DNA of 64,000 nt from Melghirimyces thermohalophilus. Its GTDB lineage: Bacteria > Bacillota > Bacilli > Thermoactinomycetales > DSM-45169. Made by a program: the position numbers and the translations under genes. The DNA is taken from positions 1 through 64,000 of the forward strand of contig NZ_FMZA01000003.1 in NCBI RefSeq assembly GCF_900102685.1, in the 5' to 3' direction. Every line of letters begins with the position of its first letter. The stretch's first letter is position 1. Shown piece by piece: positions 28,374 to 36,569 of this stretch. The notes under the pieces are model-generated. The model searched no databases, was not told the DNA's origin, and saw nothing but the letters and a program-made list of their open reading frames with translations.

Positions 28374-29129
28374 GTGCCCGTACAAATCGGATTACAGTTG
28401 TATACGTTGCGGGAAGAGTGCGCTAGAAACCTGGTGGAAACCTTGTCCAAAGTGGCGGAGCTGGGCTATCGGGGAGTGGAGTTTGCCGGATTTTACGGAT
28501 GTTCGGCAGTCGAAGTAAGCCGGATGCTACAAGAGTTCAACCTGCACCCCATCGCCAGCCATGTCAGCATCGATGACCTTCGTCAGCGGCTTCCGGAAGT
28601 ACTGGAATTTCACCGGGAAATCGGATGTGACTATATCGTGTGCCCGTGGGTGGGTCCGCAGCTATTCCGGGACGGAAATCGAGCCAGAGCTTTGATCGGA
28701 GAGTTGGAGGAGATTGGCAAAACCGTCGGCCAGCGGGGGATGCGGTTCGGTTACCACAACCACGCCTTTGAGCTAGAAAACAGACTGGACGGGGAAATCG
28801 CCTTGGATGCTCTGTACCGCCGGACGGAGGCATCAGCTGTTTTGGCCGAACTGGATCTTTATTGGATTCGCAGGGCCGGGGAGGATGAGCTGGCCTACCT
28901 TCGCCGTTATGCAGGACGGATCCCTGTCGTCCACTTGAAGGATATGGCGGAGGATGGTTTTTTCGCCGAAGTGGGTACGGGGGTGATGGATCTGGATGGG
29001 ATCTTTGCCGTAGGCAACACTTCCGGTGTGCAATGGTATGTGGTGGAGCAAGATGAATGTCGCCATCACTCTTCCCTGGAAAGTGTTAAAATCAGTATGG
29101 AACAGCTGAAAGAGCGGGGGTGGGTTTAG
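28374..29129 (+). CDS. Sugar phosphate isomerase/epimerase family protein
   Basis: A 251-residue TIM-barrel protein of the AP-endonuclease-2-like superfamily (IolE/IolI/xylose isomerase-like). It begins MPVQIGLQLYTLREECARN, and has GYRGVEFAGFYG and GYHNHAFELE, with metal-ligand candidates His and Glu in the second half (VLAELDLYWIRRAG, VVHLKDM). GTG 28374 gives the family-typical start. ATG codons upstream at 28335 and 28362 are alternatives. It sits with two Gfo/Idh/MocA oxidoreductases, so a polyol or inositol-like substrate is likely. Confidence 0.82.
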   Translation: MPVQIGLQLYTLREECARNLVETLSKVAELGYRGVEFAGFYGCSAVEVSRMLQEFNLHPIASHVSIDDLRQRLPEVLEFHREIGCDYIVCPWVGPQLFRDGNRARALIGELEEIGKTVGQRGMRFGYHNHAFELENRLDGEIALDALYRRTEASAVLAELDLYWIRRAGEDELAYLRRYAGRIPVVHLKDMAEDGFFAEVGTGVMDLDGIFAVGNTSGVQWYVVEQDECRHHSSLESVKISMEQLKERGWV

Positions 29130-29233
29130 TCCATACTTCGTGGGTTCGGGTGGGAACAGGTGGTACGGTAAGCAAGCCGATCAAATTTAAGAAATATTGA
29201 AAGCGAATTCACTCGAAGGAAGGATGGAAACTG

Positions 29234-30373
29234 GTGGATGGAATGAAGCGACAGGTGCGGGTTGGGATGGTCGGTTACAAGTTTATGGGCAAGGCGCACA
29301 GTCACGCCTATCGGGATCTTCCGTTTTTCTTCGAACCGGAAGCGGTTCCGGTGTTGCAGGCTGTGGCTGGTCGAGACCGGGACGGAGTGGAGGCGGCAGC
29401 CAACCAACTGGGGTGGGCATCGACTGAGACCGATTGGCGCCGCCTCATCGAACGGGATGATATCGACTTGATCGATATTGTCACACCAAACCATCTGCAC
29501 GCAGAGATCGCCATCGCGGCGGCAGAGGCCGGCAAACACATTCTCTGCGAGAAACCGCTGGCGCTGACCGTGGCCGAAGCCCGGCGGATGGCCAGAGCGG
29601 CGGAGCAAGCCGGTACGGTTCACATGGTTTGCCATAATTATCGCTTTGCCCCGGCGGTGCAGTTTGCCAAAAAACTGATCGACGACGGTCGCCTGGGGCG
29701 GATTTACCACATCCGCGCTCAGTATCTGCAGGACTGGATTATGGATCCGAACTTCCCGCTGGTATGGCGCCAACGTAAGGAAGTGACCGGATCCGGCGCC
29801 CTCGGGGATATCGGTGCGCACATCCTGGATCTGGCTCGCTTTCTAGTTGGGGAGTTCACAGCAGTGACCGGAATGATGGAGACTTTTATCAAGGAGCGTC
29901 CCCAAGCCGAGGATGACGTCAGGGGGGAAGTGGATGTGGATGATGCCACGGCGTTTCTGGCCCGGTTTGAAAATGGTGCGATGGGTGTCTTTGAAGCGAC
30001 CCGCTTTGCCGGCGGCAACCGCAACGGCAACCGGTTTGAGATCAACGGTGAAAAGGGGTCCATCCGCTGGGACCTGGAAAACATGAACAACCTGGAAGTT
30101 TATCTAGAGGAGGATGAGAAGGGGATGCAAGGCTTCCGTACCATCCATTGTACCGAAGAGGTTCACCCTTATGCCGGTGCTTATTGGCCGCCGGGTCACA
30201 TCATCGGGTACGAACACACCTTTATCAACCTGTTTTCGGAATTGATGAAGGGAATTGCGAAAGGGTACAGTCCTTCGCCCAATTTTGCGGATGGACTACG
30301 AAACCAGATGGTGTTGGAGGGTGTGGAACGGTCGGCACAAAGCGGTGGTTGGATTGAAATATCAGAGGACTAA
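29234..30373 (+). CDS. Gfo/Idh/MocA family NAD(P)-dependent oxidoreductase
   Basis: A 379-residue oxidoreductase. The N-terminal Rossmann fold begins VRVGMVGYKFMGKAHSHAY. The canonical catalytic CEKPLALTVAEA follows, with Lys at about residue 107, then the C-terminal beta-sheet domain with GDIGAHILDLARFL. The family oxidises sugars or inositols at a hydroxyl group. GAAGGAAGGA precedes the GTG at 29234. It lies 104 bases downstream of the isomerase gene. Confidence 0.88.
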   Translation: MDGMKRQVRVGMVGYKFMGKAHSHAYRDLPFFFEPEAVPVLQAVAGRDRDGVEAAANQLGWASTETDWRRLIERDDIDLIDIVTPNHLHAEIAIAAAEAGKHILCEKPLALTVAEARRMARAAEQAGTVHMVCHNYRFAPAVQFAKKLIDDGRLGRIYHIRAQYLQDWIMDPNFPLVWRQRKEVTGSGALGDIGAHILDLARFLVGEFTAVTGMMETFIKERPQAEDDVRGEVDVDDATAFLARFENGAMGVFEATRFAGGNRNGNRFEINGEKGSIRWDLENMNNLEVYLEEDEKGMQGFRTIHCTEEVHPYAGAYWPPGHIIGYEHTFINLFSELMKGIAKGYSPSPNFADGLRNQMVLEGVERSAQSGGWIEISED

Positions 30374-30421
30374 CATGAAAACGAAATAGACTCAATCAAA
30401 CAGCAAAGGAGCAACCAGGAG

Positions 30422-31468
30422 ATGACAGATGTATTGCGAATCGGCATGATCGGTGCAGGGGGAATCGCGAGAGATGCCCACCTTACCAATTATCAAAAAT
30501 GCGGGGACCGGGTGGAAATCGTTGCCGTCGCCGATGTGGTTAAGGAGACGGCGGAAGCTTGTGCGGAGATGTTTTCCATTCCCCGAGTCTTTACCGATTA
30601 TCAGGAGATGCTGGAGCAGGTAGAGCTGGATGCGGTCAGCGTCTGCACCCCTAACAAATTTCACGCTCCGGCCACGATCGCTGCTCTAAAAGCCGGTTGC
30701 CACGTCTTATGCGAGAAACCACCGGCGATGACGGCGGAGGAGGCGGATGAGATGGCGCAGGCGGCAGAAGAAGCGGGGAAGATCCTCACCTATGGCTTTC
30801 ATTATCGTCATGCCCCGGAGGTGGAGGTGTTGAAGCGGTTTGTCGATGCCGGGGAACTGGGTGATGTTTATGCCAGTCGGGTGCACGCCCTGCGCCGCCG
30901 GGGCATCCCTGGCTGGGGGGTGTTTACCAACAAAGAGCTGCAAGGAGGCGGCCCTCTGATCGATATCGGAGTACATATGCTGGATACAGCCCTCTACTTG
31001 ATGAGCTACCCCGAACCGGAGCTCGTGCTGGGCAGTACTTACCAAAAGCTGGGCAATCGCAAGGGTGTCGGTGTCATGGGCGAGTGGGACTGGGAGAATT
31101 TTTCCATCGAGGACATGGCCCGGGGCATGATTCGGTTTCAAAACGGAGCGACCCTGATCCTGGAAACGGCTTTTGCCGCCAACGTGGACCAACTGCAGGA
31201 AATGAACGTTACCCTGATGGGGGACGAAGGTGGTGCCGATCTGTTCCCGCTCACCATCTACCAAGAAAAACACGAGACACTCGTCAATCTCACCCCCGCT
31301 CACCTGCCGGACATCAATTACCACGAACGGGAGATCCAGCGATTCGTGGACAGCTGTCTCACCGGCACCCCGCCCCTGTCCACCCCTCGTCAAGGGGTGC
31401 TCCTCCAACGCCTGATCAACGCCTTCTACCAGTCCGCGGAGACCGGTGAACCGGTGAAGCTGTCCTGA
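30422..31468 (+). CDS. Gfo/Idh/MocA family NAD(P)-dependent oxidoreductase
   Basis: A 348-residue second member of the same family: LRIGMIGAGGIARDAHLTNY, catalytic CEKPPAMTAEEADEM, and GPLIDIGVHMLDTALYLM. It differs clearly from its neighbour, so the two probably act on different intermediates. AAAGGAGCAACCAGGAG lies upstream of the ATG. It is the last gene of a three-gene catabolic unit. Confidence 0.88.
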   Translation: MTDVLRIGMIGAGGIARDAHLTNYQKCGDRVEIVAVADVVKETAEACAEMFSIPRVFTDYQEMLEQVELDAVSVCTPNKFHAPATIAALKAGCHVLCEKPPAMTAEEADEMAQAAEEAGKILTYGFHYRHAPEVEVLKRFVDAGELGDVYASRVHALRRRGIPGWGVFTNKELQGGGPLIDIGVHMLDTALYLMSYPEPELVLGSTYQKLGNRKGVGVMGEWDWENFSIEDMARGMIRFQNGATLILETAFAANVDQLQEMNVTLMGDEGGADLFPLTIYQEKHETLVNLTPAHLPDINYHEREIQRFVDSCLTGTPPLSTPRQGVLLQRLINAFYQSAETGEPVKLS

Positions 31469-31771
31469 TTCGGGTTGGATTTGAAAAAAAAGACCACCGA
31501 CAAGTCATGAATTGCCGACGCCGCCTCGCTGATCGAAGCGTCGGTGTCACCGCCGATTTCTTCCATATGAATAGGAGAAAATATCTGCCGGAGCCAGACG
31601 AGGATCGATAGCCGCCGTTTCCAGCCCGGAGCCGCCCACTTGAACTTTATCTACGGCCCTCCAGGAAATTTAGTACGGGGGATACATCCTCGTAGCAGAT
31701 GCGACTGAGTCCTTGCGCTGTCTGCCAACATGCATCGAACCAGCGGGCGAAACCCCTAACCCATGAGCCCC
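31469..31771. other. Gap with no recognisable gene
   Basis: Short frames exist on both strands but none has a start with a ribosome site. A minus-strand stretch at about 31560-31655 could encode VDKVQVGGSGLETAAID and might be a remnant, but I do not recognise it. Confidence 0.4.
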
Positions 31772-31804
31772 AAAAAGAGACCGCCGTATCTTGGCGGTCT
31801 TTTT
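31772..31804. terminator. Bidirectional intrinsic terminator
   Basis: AGACCGCC (31778-31785) pairs with GGCGGTCT (31793-31800). TTTT follows on the plus strand and the AAAAA at 31772-31776 gives a T run on the minus strand. It serves the converging oxidoreductase and acyltransferase genes. Confidence 0.85.
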
Positions 31805-31831
31805 CTTTTCCGGTTAACGGTTAGAAATATC

Positions 31832-32926
31832 CTACATTCGATAATAGGCATTTGCGGTTGTTCTTCGGTTCGTGATTGATTTTCGGCTCTTTCCCAGCTT
31901 GCCGACCAGATAAGCACCGTAAGGAAGCTGGTTCAGAATATAAGTGACGAGAAAAGGGATGATCACTCCGCCTGTAAACATCACTACAAAGAAGATGGCA
32001 AAGGGTAGCCCGTCTGGGAGCAACGTCTCCTTCAACAGCTTGCCCATCACGATGGGATGCAGGAGGTAGATTCCGTATGAAGTATGGCTGATGAGAATCA
32101 CCCATGAAGGAATCTCCTTCATTCGTGTAGCCAGGTAATACAGAGCACACAACATCAATATGGTATACGGCAGGATGTCAAAGCGTTTTGAGGCTGTCCA
32201 AGGAATCCAACCGGCGTATTTGATGAAAGCGACCAAAAAGGCATATCCCGCCGTCCCCGTCAGGATCCATTTGGAGTACTTTGTCACGAAGGCCTTAAAC
32301 TCGTCGAAGTAAACCCCAGCGTAATACCCGACGGCAAAATAAAAAATCCAAGCCGGAAAGATCAGGTGATGGTGCTGCATCCATCCATCAAGCGTTACCT
32401 GTTGCATCCGCAGGAGAAAAATAATAAATAGGTATCCGAAGTTGATCGCAAAGGCCCAAAAAAGCCCCTTTCGCAATGGCCACTTCTTTCCGCGACGAAT
32501 CCACCAGGTGTGAATCACATAAAACTGAAAGATGATGAGAACGAAATAACCGTGCCATTGAGCGGCAAAAACCATATCCATGAATCGTTCCAGCCGCTCC
32601 GGCCACGTTTGTTTGTAAACGAAGGCGTACAATCCTCCCATAAACACAAATGGGAGCAAGATATATTGAATCCGTCTTTTCCAGAAACCGCGAGGGATTC
32701 TGTCCGGGTAGGAATACGCCAACAGAAATTCGGAGATGCAGACGAACAAGGGGGTCGCAAACATAAACAGCATCTGAAAGGCTTGAACCCACCGGGTTTC
32801 TGCCGGTGTGGGATTGTACGTCAAATACATCAGAGAGATGGCGTGAAGACAGACGACGCTTAAACAGGCAATCGCCCGAACAAAAAACAACTCTCCGACA
32901 AAGGGTTTTTCTAGAGAGGCATTCAT
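31832..32926 (-). CDS. Acyltransferase 3 family membrane protein
   Basis: A 364-residue integral membrane acyltransferase of the OafA/NodX type with about ten hydrophobic segments. It starts MNASLEKPFVGELFFVRAIACLSVV with the conserved R-x-x-A-x-x-x-V-x-x-x-H (H at LHAISLMY). It would acylate an extracytoplasmic glycan or lipid. GGGGAGG lies 7 bases before the ATG at 32926. The gene is transcribed against its neighbours and is isolated by a bidirectional terminator, so it is not part of a catabolic operon. Confidence 0.85.
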   Translation of the reverse strand: MNASLEKPFVGELFFVRAIACLSVVCLHAISLMYLTYNPTPAETRWVQAFQMLFMFATPLFVCISEFLLAYSYPDRIPRGFWKRRIQYILLPFVFMGGLYAFVYKQTWPERLERFMDMVFAAQWHGYFVLIIFQFYVIHTWWIRRGKKWPLRKGLFWAFAINFGYLFIIFLLRMQQVTLDGWMQHHHLIFPAWIFYFAVGYYAGVYFDEFKAFVTKYSKWILTGTAGYAFLVAFIKYAGWIPWTASKRFDILPYTILMLCALYYLATRMKEIPSWVILISHTSYGIYLLHPIVMGKLLKETLLPDGLPFAIFFVVMFTGGVIIPFLVTYILNQLPYGAYLVGKLGKSRKSITNRRTTANAYYRM

Positions 32927-33420
32927 CGAGCAACCTCCCCTCACACAGATGACCTACCGGGACTAGGAAAAATTGGGAACCCTATTGTATTATACACGGG
33001 GTTCGTCCACCGGTTCGCGGTTCAACGATAAATTTTACATACTCTTTGAGCCCGATTAACAATCGGAGGTGGAAGGAGGCTAAACCACATCGCCACAATG
33101 GAACAAATCCCTGGTTCCCCAGCTTTGAATGGATCTGGGTCAGGCGAAAAGTGACCACCTCGGAGGCGGTCCCTTTTCCATCAAATCAAACTGGATTCAG
33201 GAAAGCAGTTACGATTGTCGTTACAACCCCTGAACGGCTACCATACACTCTCCCCATGGTCCCTAGATTCCGAAGAAATCAATAGAGGGACTGAGGAAAT
33301 CACCGGTACATCAGGGGTCGACGGAACCAACGCCCATGATAAAAAGGACTCCGCAGAGACCTTTATCATTCAGGCCAGGTTGGGGTCGTCCGGTGAACAT
33401 TCTGGAATGAGAAAAAGCTA
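32927..33420. other. Non-coding gap upstream of the permease promoter
   Basis: No gene is supported. A weak terminator-like hairpin lies at 33153-33171 (GACCACCT/AGGCGGTC, then CCTTTT). An inverted repeat at 33336-33369 pairs ATGATAAAAAGG with CCTTTATCAT. Both lie before the promoter at 33421. Confidence 0.5.
33336..33369. repeat. Inverted repeat upstream of the permease promoter
   Basis: ATGATAAAAAGG (33336-33347) and CCTTTATCAT (33360-33369) form a ten-pair stem with a two-A bulge. It ends about 50 bases before the -35 box at 33421, so it could be an operator or activator site. There is no T run on either side. Confidence 0.4.
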
Positions 33421-33449
33421 TTGACAACCATCTTTGCACGCATTATTCT
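33421..33449 (+). promoter_or_regulatory. Sigma-A promoter of the permease-lhgO unit
   Basis: TTGACA at 33421-33426, a 17-base spacer, and TATTCT at 33444-33449. The -35 box is perfect and the -10 box matches four of six. The predicted transcript starts about 20 bases before the attenuator leader at 33477. Confidence 0.75.
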
Positions 33450-33476
33450 CAATATTAAATTAATACATGACCATAG

Positions 33477-33581
33477 CCTGTGCCCATTGACCCAGCCGGT
33501 CGAGGAATCCACGGGTGTGAGCCGGGAGTTCAAGTATTTGGGTGGATCCATCCCCCCTGTCTTGAGTTGCCCGGCTTTTTT
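33477..33581 (+). promoter_or_regulatory. Attenuator/riboswitch-like leader, copy 1
   Basis: Stem 1 pairs CCTGTG (33477-33482) with CACGGG (33510-33515). Its loop holds GCCGGT (33495-33500), 12 bases after the 5' strand. After a single linker base comes GTGAGCCGGG (33517-33526), whose GCCGGG pairs with CCCGGC (33570-33575) in a terminator followed by six T. An inner helix pairs TCAAG with CTTGA. The loop GCCGG can pair with the same CCGGC, an alternative that would break the terminator. The same layout recurs at 36448. I match it to no known riboswitch. Confidence 0.65.
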
Positions 33582-33660
33582 ATCCTTGAGGAGCAGCTCC
33601 GAGCGGGATACCGACAAAGATGTTGAAGTAATCGTGCAAAACCTTTTGGGGGAGGATGGA

Positions 33661-35055
33661 ATGGAACCAAAACAGCAGGCGGAGAAGGTGTTGTCCCGGG
33701 TTGATGTGTTGGCGTTGGCTTTTGGCGCCATGATCGGATGGGGTTGGGTGGTTTTGGCCGGTGAATGGATCAGAGAGGCGGGATTGATCGGGTCCGTCCT
33801 GGCTTTTGTCGGTGGGGGGATCATGGTGCTGTTTGTCGGCTTGGTCTATTCCGAGTTGACATCGGCAATGCCGCAGACTGGCGGGGTTACGGTCTTTTTG
33901 GAAAGGGCCCTGGGGTACGGCTGGTCTTTTATCGCCTCCTGGGCGATCGCTTTAGGTTACATTTCTGTCGTCGCTTTTGAGGCGGTGGCTCTGCCGACGG
34001 TGGTTGATTATTTGTTTCCCGACTATCAAGTCGGTTACCTGTGGCAAGTAGCGGGCTGGGATGTGTACGCCTCCTGGGTGGGAATCGGGATGGCAGGCTC
34101 CCTCATCGTCACCTGGATCAATTATCGGGGCATCAAGCAGGCGGCTTTTTTTCAGATCGTATGTACCGGGTTGCTGACCTTGATCGGTTTGGTTTTGATC
34201 ATCGGCGGCCCTCTCACCGTTACCCCCGATCACGTATCTCCCGCTTTCACAGGCGGCATCGCTGGGTTATTCGGGGTGCTGATCATGACGCCGTTTATGT
34301 TTGTCGGCTTTGACGTCATTCCCCAAACGGCGGCTGAAATCAATCTCCCCTTTAAGAAAATCGGCCGGGTGTTGACGCTGTCGGTGTGTATGACTGTGGT
34401 CTGGTATATCGGCATTGTGTATGCTGTGGGACGTTCTTTGAGCCCGGAGGAAATATCACGGTCTTCATTGCCTACGGCAGATGCGATGGCCGCATTAATG
34501 AACAGTCCGTGGGGCGGTACCTTGCTGATCATCGGAGGAATCGGCGGGATTTTGACCAGTTGGAACGCTTTTTTTGTCGGTGGGAGCCGGGTTTTATACG
34601 TGATGGCGCGTAAAGGGATGCTCCCTGAAGCTTTTGGTCGGCTCCATCCCAAATACCACACCCCGGCCAACGCGATCCTTCTGATTGGCGTATGTTCCGT
34701 TATCGCCCCTCTATTTGGAGAGCAGACACTTCTTTGGCTTGCCAATGCCGGAAGTTTATCGATCATGATGACCTATCTTCTGGTTTCGGTTTCCTTTGTC
34801 GTATTGAGGAAAAGGGAGCCGCAGTTGAAACGCCCCTTCAGAGCGGGTGAGTCCTCCTGGATCGGCTATGGAGCGGTATTCACCAGCCTGTTTCTGTTTA
34901 TCCTTTACCTGCCGTCTATGCCCGCCGCCTTGCAATGGCCCTATGAATGGATGATTTTATTGTTGTGGTGGGTGCTGGGATTGTTTTACTTTTACAGAGG
35001 AACTCGGGGGAAAAAAGAGCGGAGTCAGTCGGCGGGTTCGGATCAAACCGCATGA
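33661..35055 (+). CDS. APC family amino acid permease
   Basis: A 464-residue membrane protein with about 12 transmembrane segments. It begins MEPKQQAEKVLSRVDVLALAFGAMIGWGWV, the usual first helix of APC permeases, with the GAMIGWG substrate segment. ATG 33661 is preceded by GGGGGAGGATGG. The open frame continues upstream to 33421 but that part is the RNA leader and terminator, not protein. Its neighbour lhgO suggests that the cargo is an amino acid or related C5 acid leading to 2-hydroxyglutarate or glutarate (inference). Confidence 0.87.
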   Translation: MEPKQQAEKVLSRVDVLALAFGAMIGWGWVVLAGEWIREAGLIGSVLAFVGGGIMVLFVGLVYSELTSAMPQTGGVTVFLERALGYGWSFIASWAIALGYISVVAFEAVALPTVVDYLFPDYQVGYLWQVAGWDVYASWVGIGMAGSLIVTWINYRGIKQAAFFQIVCTGLLTLIGLVLIIGGPLTVTPDHVSPAFTGGIAGLFGVLIMTPFMFVGFDVIPQTAAEINLPFKKIGRVLTLSVCMTVVWYIGIVYAVGRSLSPEEISRSSLPTADAMAALMNSPWGGTLLIIGGIGGILTSWNAFFVGGSRVLYVMARKGMLPEAFGRLHPKYHTPANAILLIGVCSVIAPLFGEQTLLWLANAGSLSIMMTYLLVSVSFVVLRKREPQLKRPFRAGESSWIGYGAVFTSLFLFILYLPSMPAALQWPYEWMILLLWWVLGLFYFYRGTRGKKERSQSAGSDQTA

Positions 35056-35148
35056 GTCTGAGAGCCTGCTCCATCTGTTTAGTGGGAGGTCGAAAATCCT
35101 GAAGTGGAGAAGTTCGGTACGGTTTTACCGTGTTGGAGGAGGAGATCG

Positions 35149-36372
35149 ATGTACGATTTTGCCATCATCGGAGGAGGGATTGTGGGACTGTCGGTAGGGA
35201 TGGCGCTCGTCAAGCGGTTCCCCCGGGCTAAAATCGCCGTCATCGAGAAAGAAAAAGATCTGGCGCAGCATCAGACGGGTCGCAACAGCGGCGTGATCCA
35301 TTCCGGCATCTATTATCCACCGGGCAGTCTGAAAGCGAAACTGGCCCGGGAGGGGAATGCGGCGATAGTCGCATTTTGTGAAGAACACGGGATTCCCCAT
35401 GAAGTCTGCGGAAAAGTGATCGTGGCGGCGGATCCGGAGGAACTGCAGCAGATGGAGCGTCTGTACCGGCGCGGACGAGAGAACGGATTGGAGATCTTCC
35501 GTCTGGGTCAAGGAGAGCTGAAAGAGAGGGAGCCTCATGTACGGGGGATGGAAGCGATATACGTTCCCAAAAGCGGAATTGTGGATTACAAAGCCGTCGC
35601 CAGGGCCTTCGCCCGCATCATCCGGGAAGGTTCGGGTCATCTATTGCTGGATACGAGGGTGGAAAACATCGTGGAGACAAAGGAACAGGTCACCCTGGAA
35701 ACCAACCGGGGTACCTGGTCGTCCCGCTTTTTGATCAACTGTGCGGGCCTATACAGTGACCGGGTGGCGGAAATGGCTGGGCAGGCTACCGGCTTAAAAA
35801 TCGTTCCCTTCCGGGGGGAGTATGTTGAACTGGTTCCGGAAAAACGCCACCTGGTCCAACATCTGATCTATCCGGTGCCCAATCCCGATTTCCCCTTTCT
35901 CGGTGTTCATTTCACCCGTATGATCGACGGGAGCGTTCACGTGGGTCCCAATGCGGTGCTCAGTTTGAAGCGGGAGGGATACAAGAAAACCGATGTTGAT
36001 ATTGCCGACTTGGCTGAGATCCTCTCTTATAAAGGCTTTTGGAAATTAGTGCTGGCTCATATCGATGAGGGGCTCAAAGAGATGATCCGCTCTGTCAGCA
36101 AAAAGGCTTTTCTCCGCAGTTTGCAACGGCTGATCCCAGAGTTGACGGAAAAGGATCTCGTACCTGCGCAGGCTGGGGTTCGAGCCCAGGCACTCCGACC
36201 TGACGGATCGATGGTGGACGATTTTGCCATTTTACCGGGAAAACGTTCCCTCCATGTGTGTAATGCCCCATCACCCGCCGCCACCGCATCGATGAAGATC
36301 GGGGAAGCGATCGTCAATCAGATTCCCGAACCCGCTCTGGATCAGATCCCCACGATTCGGCAGAGTATATGA
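35149..36372 (+). CDS. lhgO: L-2-hydroxyglutarate oxidase LhgO
   Basis: A 407-residue FAD enzyme. It has the dinucleotide motif GGGIVGLSVGMAL, then HQTGRNSGVIHSGIYYPPGSLKAKL and INCAGLYSDRVAEMAG, all strongly typical of LhgO (YgaF/L2HGDH). The C-terminal RAQALRPDGSMVDDF is the family's FAD-closing segment. It oxidises L-2-hydroxyglutarate to 2-oxoglutarate and feeds electrons to the respiratory chain. ATG 35149 follows GGAGGAGGAG. It lies 93 bases downstream of the permease. Confidence 0.93.
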   Translation: MYDFAIIGGGIVGLSVGMALVKRFPRAKIAVIEKEKDLAQHQTGRNSGVIHSGIYYPPGSLKAKLAREGNAAIVAFCEEHGIPHEVCGKVIVAADPEELQQMERLYRRGRENGLEIFRLGQGELKEREPHVRGMEAIYVPKSGIVDYKAVARAFARIIREGSGHLLLDTRVENIVETKEQVTLETNRGTWSSRFLINCAGLYSDRVAEMAGQATGLKIVPFRGEYVELVPEKRHLVQHLIYPVPNPDFPFLGVHFTRMIDGSVHVGPNAVLSLKREGYKKTDVDIADLAEILSYKGFWKLVLAHIDEGLKEMIRSVSKKAFLRSLQRLIPELTEKDLVPAQAGVRAQALRPDGSMVDDFAILPGKRSLHVCNAPSPAATASMKIGEAIVNQIPEPALDQIPTIRQSI

Positions 36373-36393
36373 GATGGAGGTCCCCTGATTGAT

Positions 36394-36422
36394 TTGACAA
36401 AAGAGTCAAAATTACATATAAT
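36394..36422 (+). promoter_or_regulatory. Strong sigma-A promoter of the CaiB-ACAD unit
   Basis: TTGACA (36394-36399), exactly 17 bases, then TATAAT (36417-36422): a consensus promoter. It lies 26 bases before the second attenuator leader. Confidence 0.92.
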
Positions 36423-36447
36423 AATCATATAACAATTGAAATCATAT

Positions 36448-36546
36448 CCTGCGATTTTTAATCACGCCGGTTAAAAAACCGCAGGAGTGAGCCGGGTTCC
36501 TGAGCGAGCTGCATTTTCGCTCAGCAGCCCGGCTTTTCTATTTTTT
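36448..36546 (+). promoter_or_regulatory. Attenuator/riboswitch-like leader, copy 2
   Basis: CCTGCG (36448-36453) pairs with CGCAGG (36480-36485). GCCGGT (36466-36471) lies 12 bases after the 5' strand, as in copy 1. One linker base precedes GTGAGCCGGG (36487-36496). The terminator pairs GCCGGG with CCCGGC (36528-36533) and CTGAGCGA with TCGCTCAG, then TTTTCTATTTTTT. Inside stem 1, TTTTTAA and TTAAAAA extend the helix. Helix sequences differ from copy 1 while pairing is kept, as expected for a selected RNA. Confidence 0.7.
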
Positions 36547-36569
36547 CAAAGGTGAAGGAGGAGACATCT

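Noticed and set aside
31560-31655. Minus-strand fragment encoding VDKVQVGGSGLETAAID, possible spore-germination or enzyme remnant
   Set aside because: Too short, no start or ribosome site, and no family recognised with confidence.
33153-33171. Terminator or T-box remnant in the gap after the acyltransferase
   Set aside because: The stem is interrupted and the T tract is short (CCTTTT). No gene ends nearby on that strand.
33477-33581. T-box riboswitch for the leader before the permease
   Set aside because: GGGTGGATCC at 33540 recalls part of a T-box, but the tRNA-acceptor bulge sequence, specifier loop and AG-bulge are missing, and copy 2 lacks any such segment.
33421-33660. In-frame N-terminal extension of the amino acid permease by 80 residues
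   Set aside because: It covers the promoter, the stem 1 leader and the terminator, has no ribosome site, and does not look like protein. The family starts at 33661.
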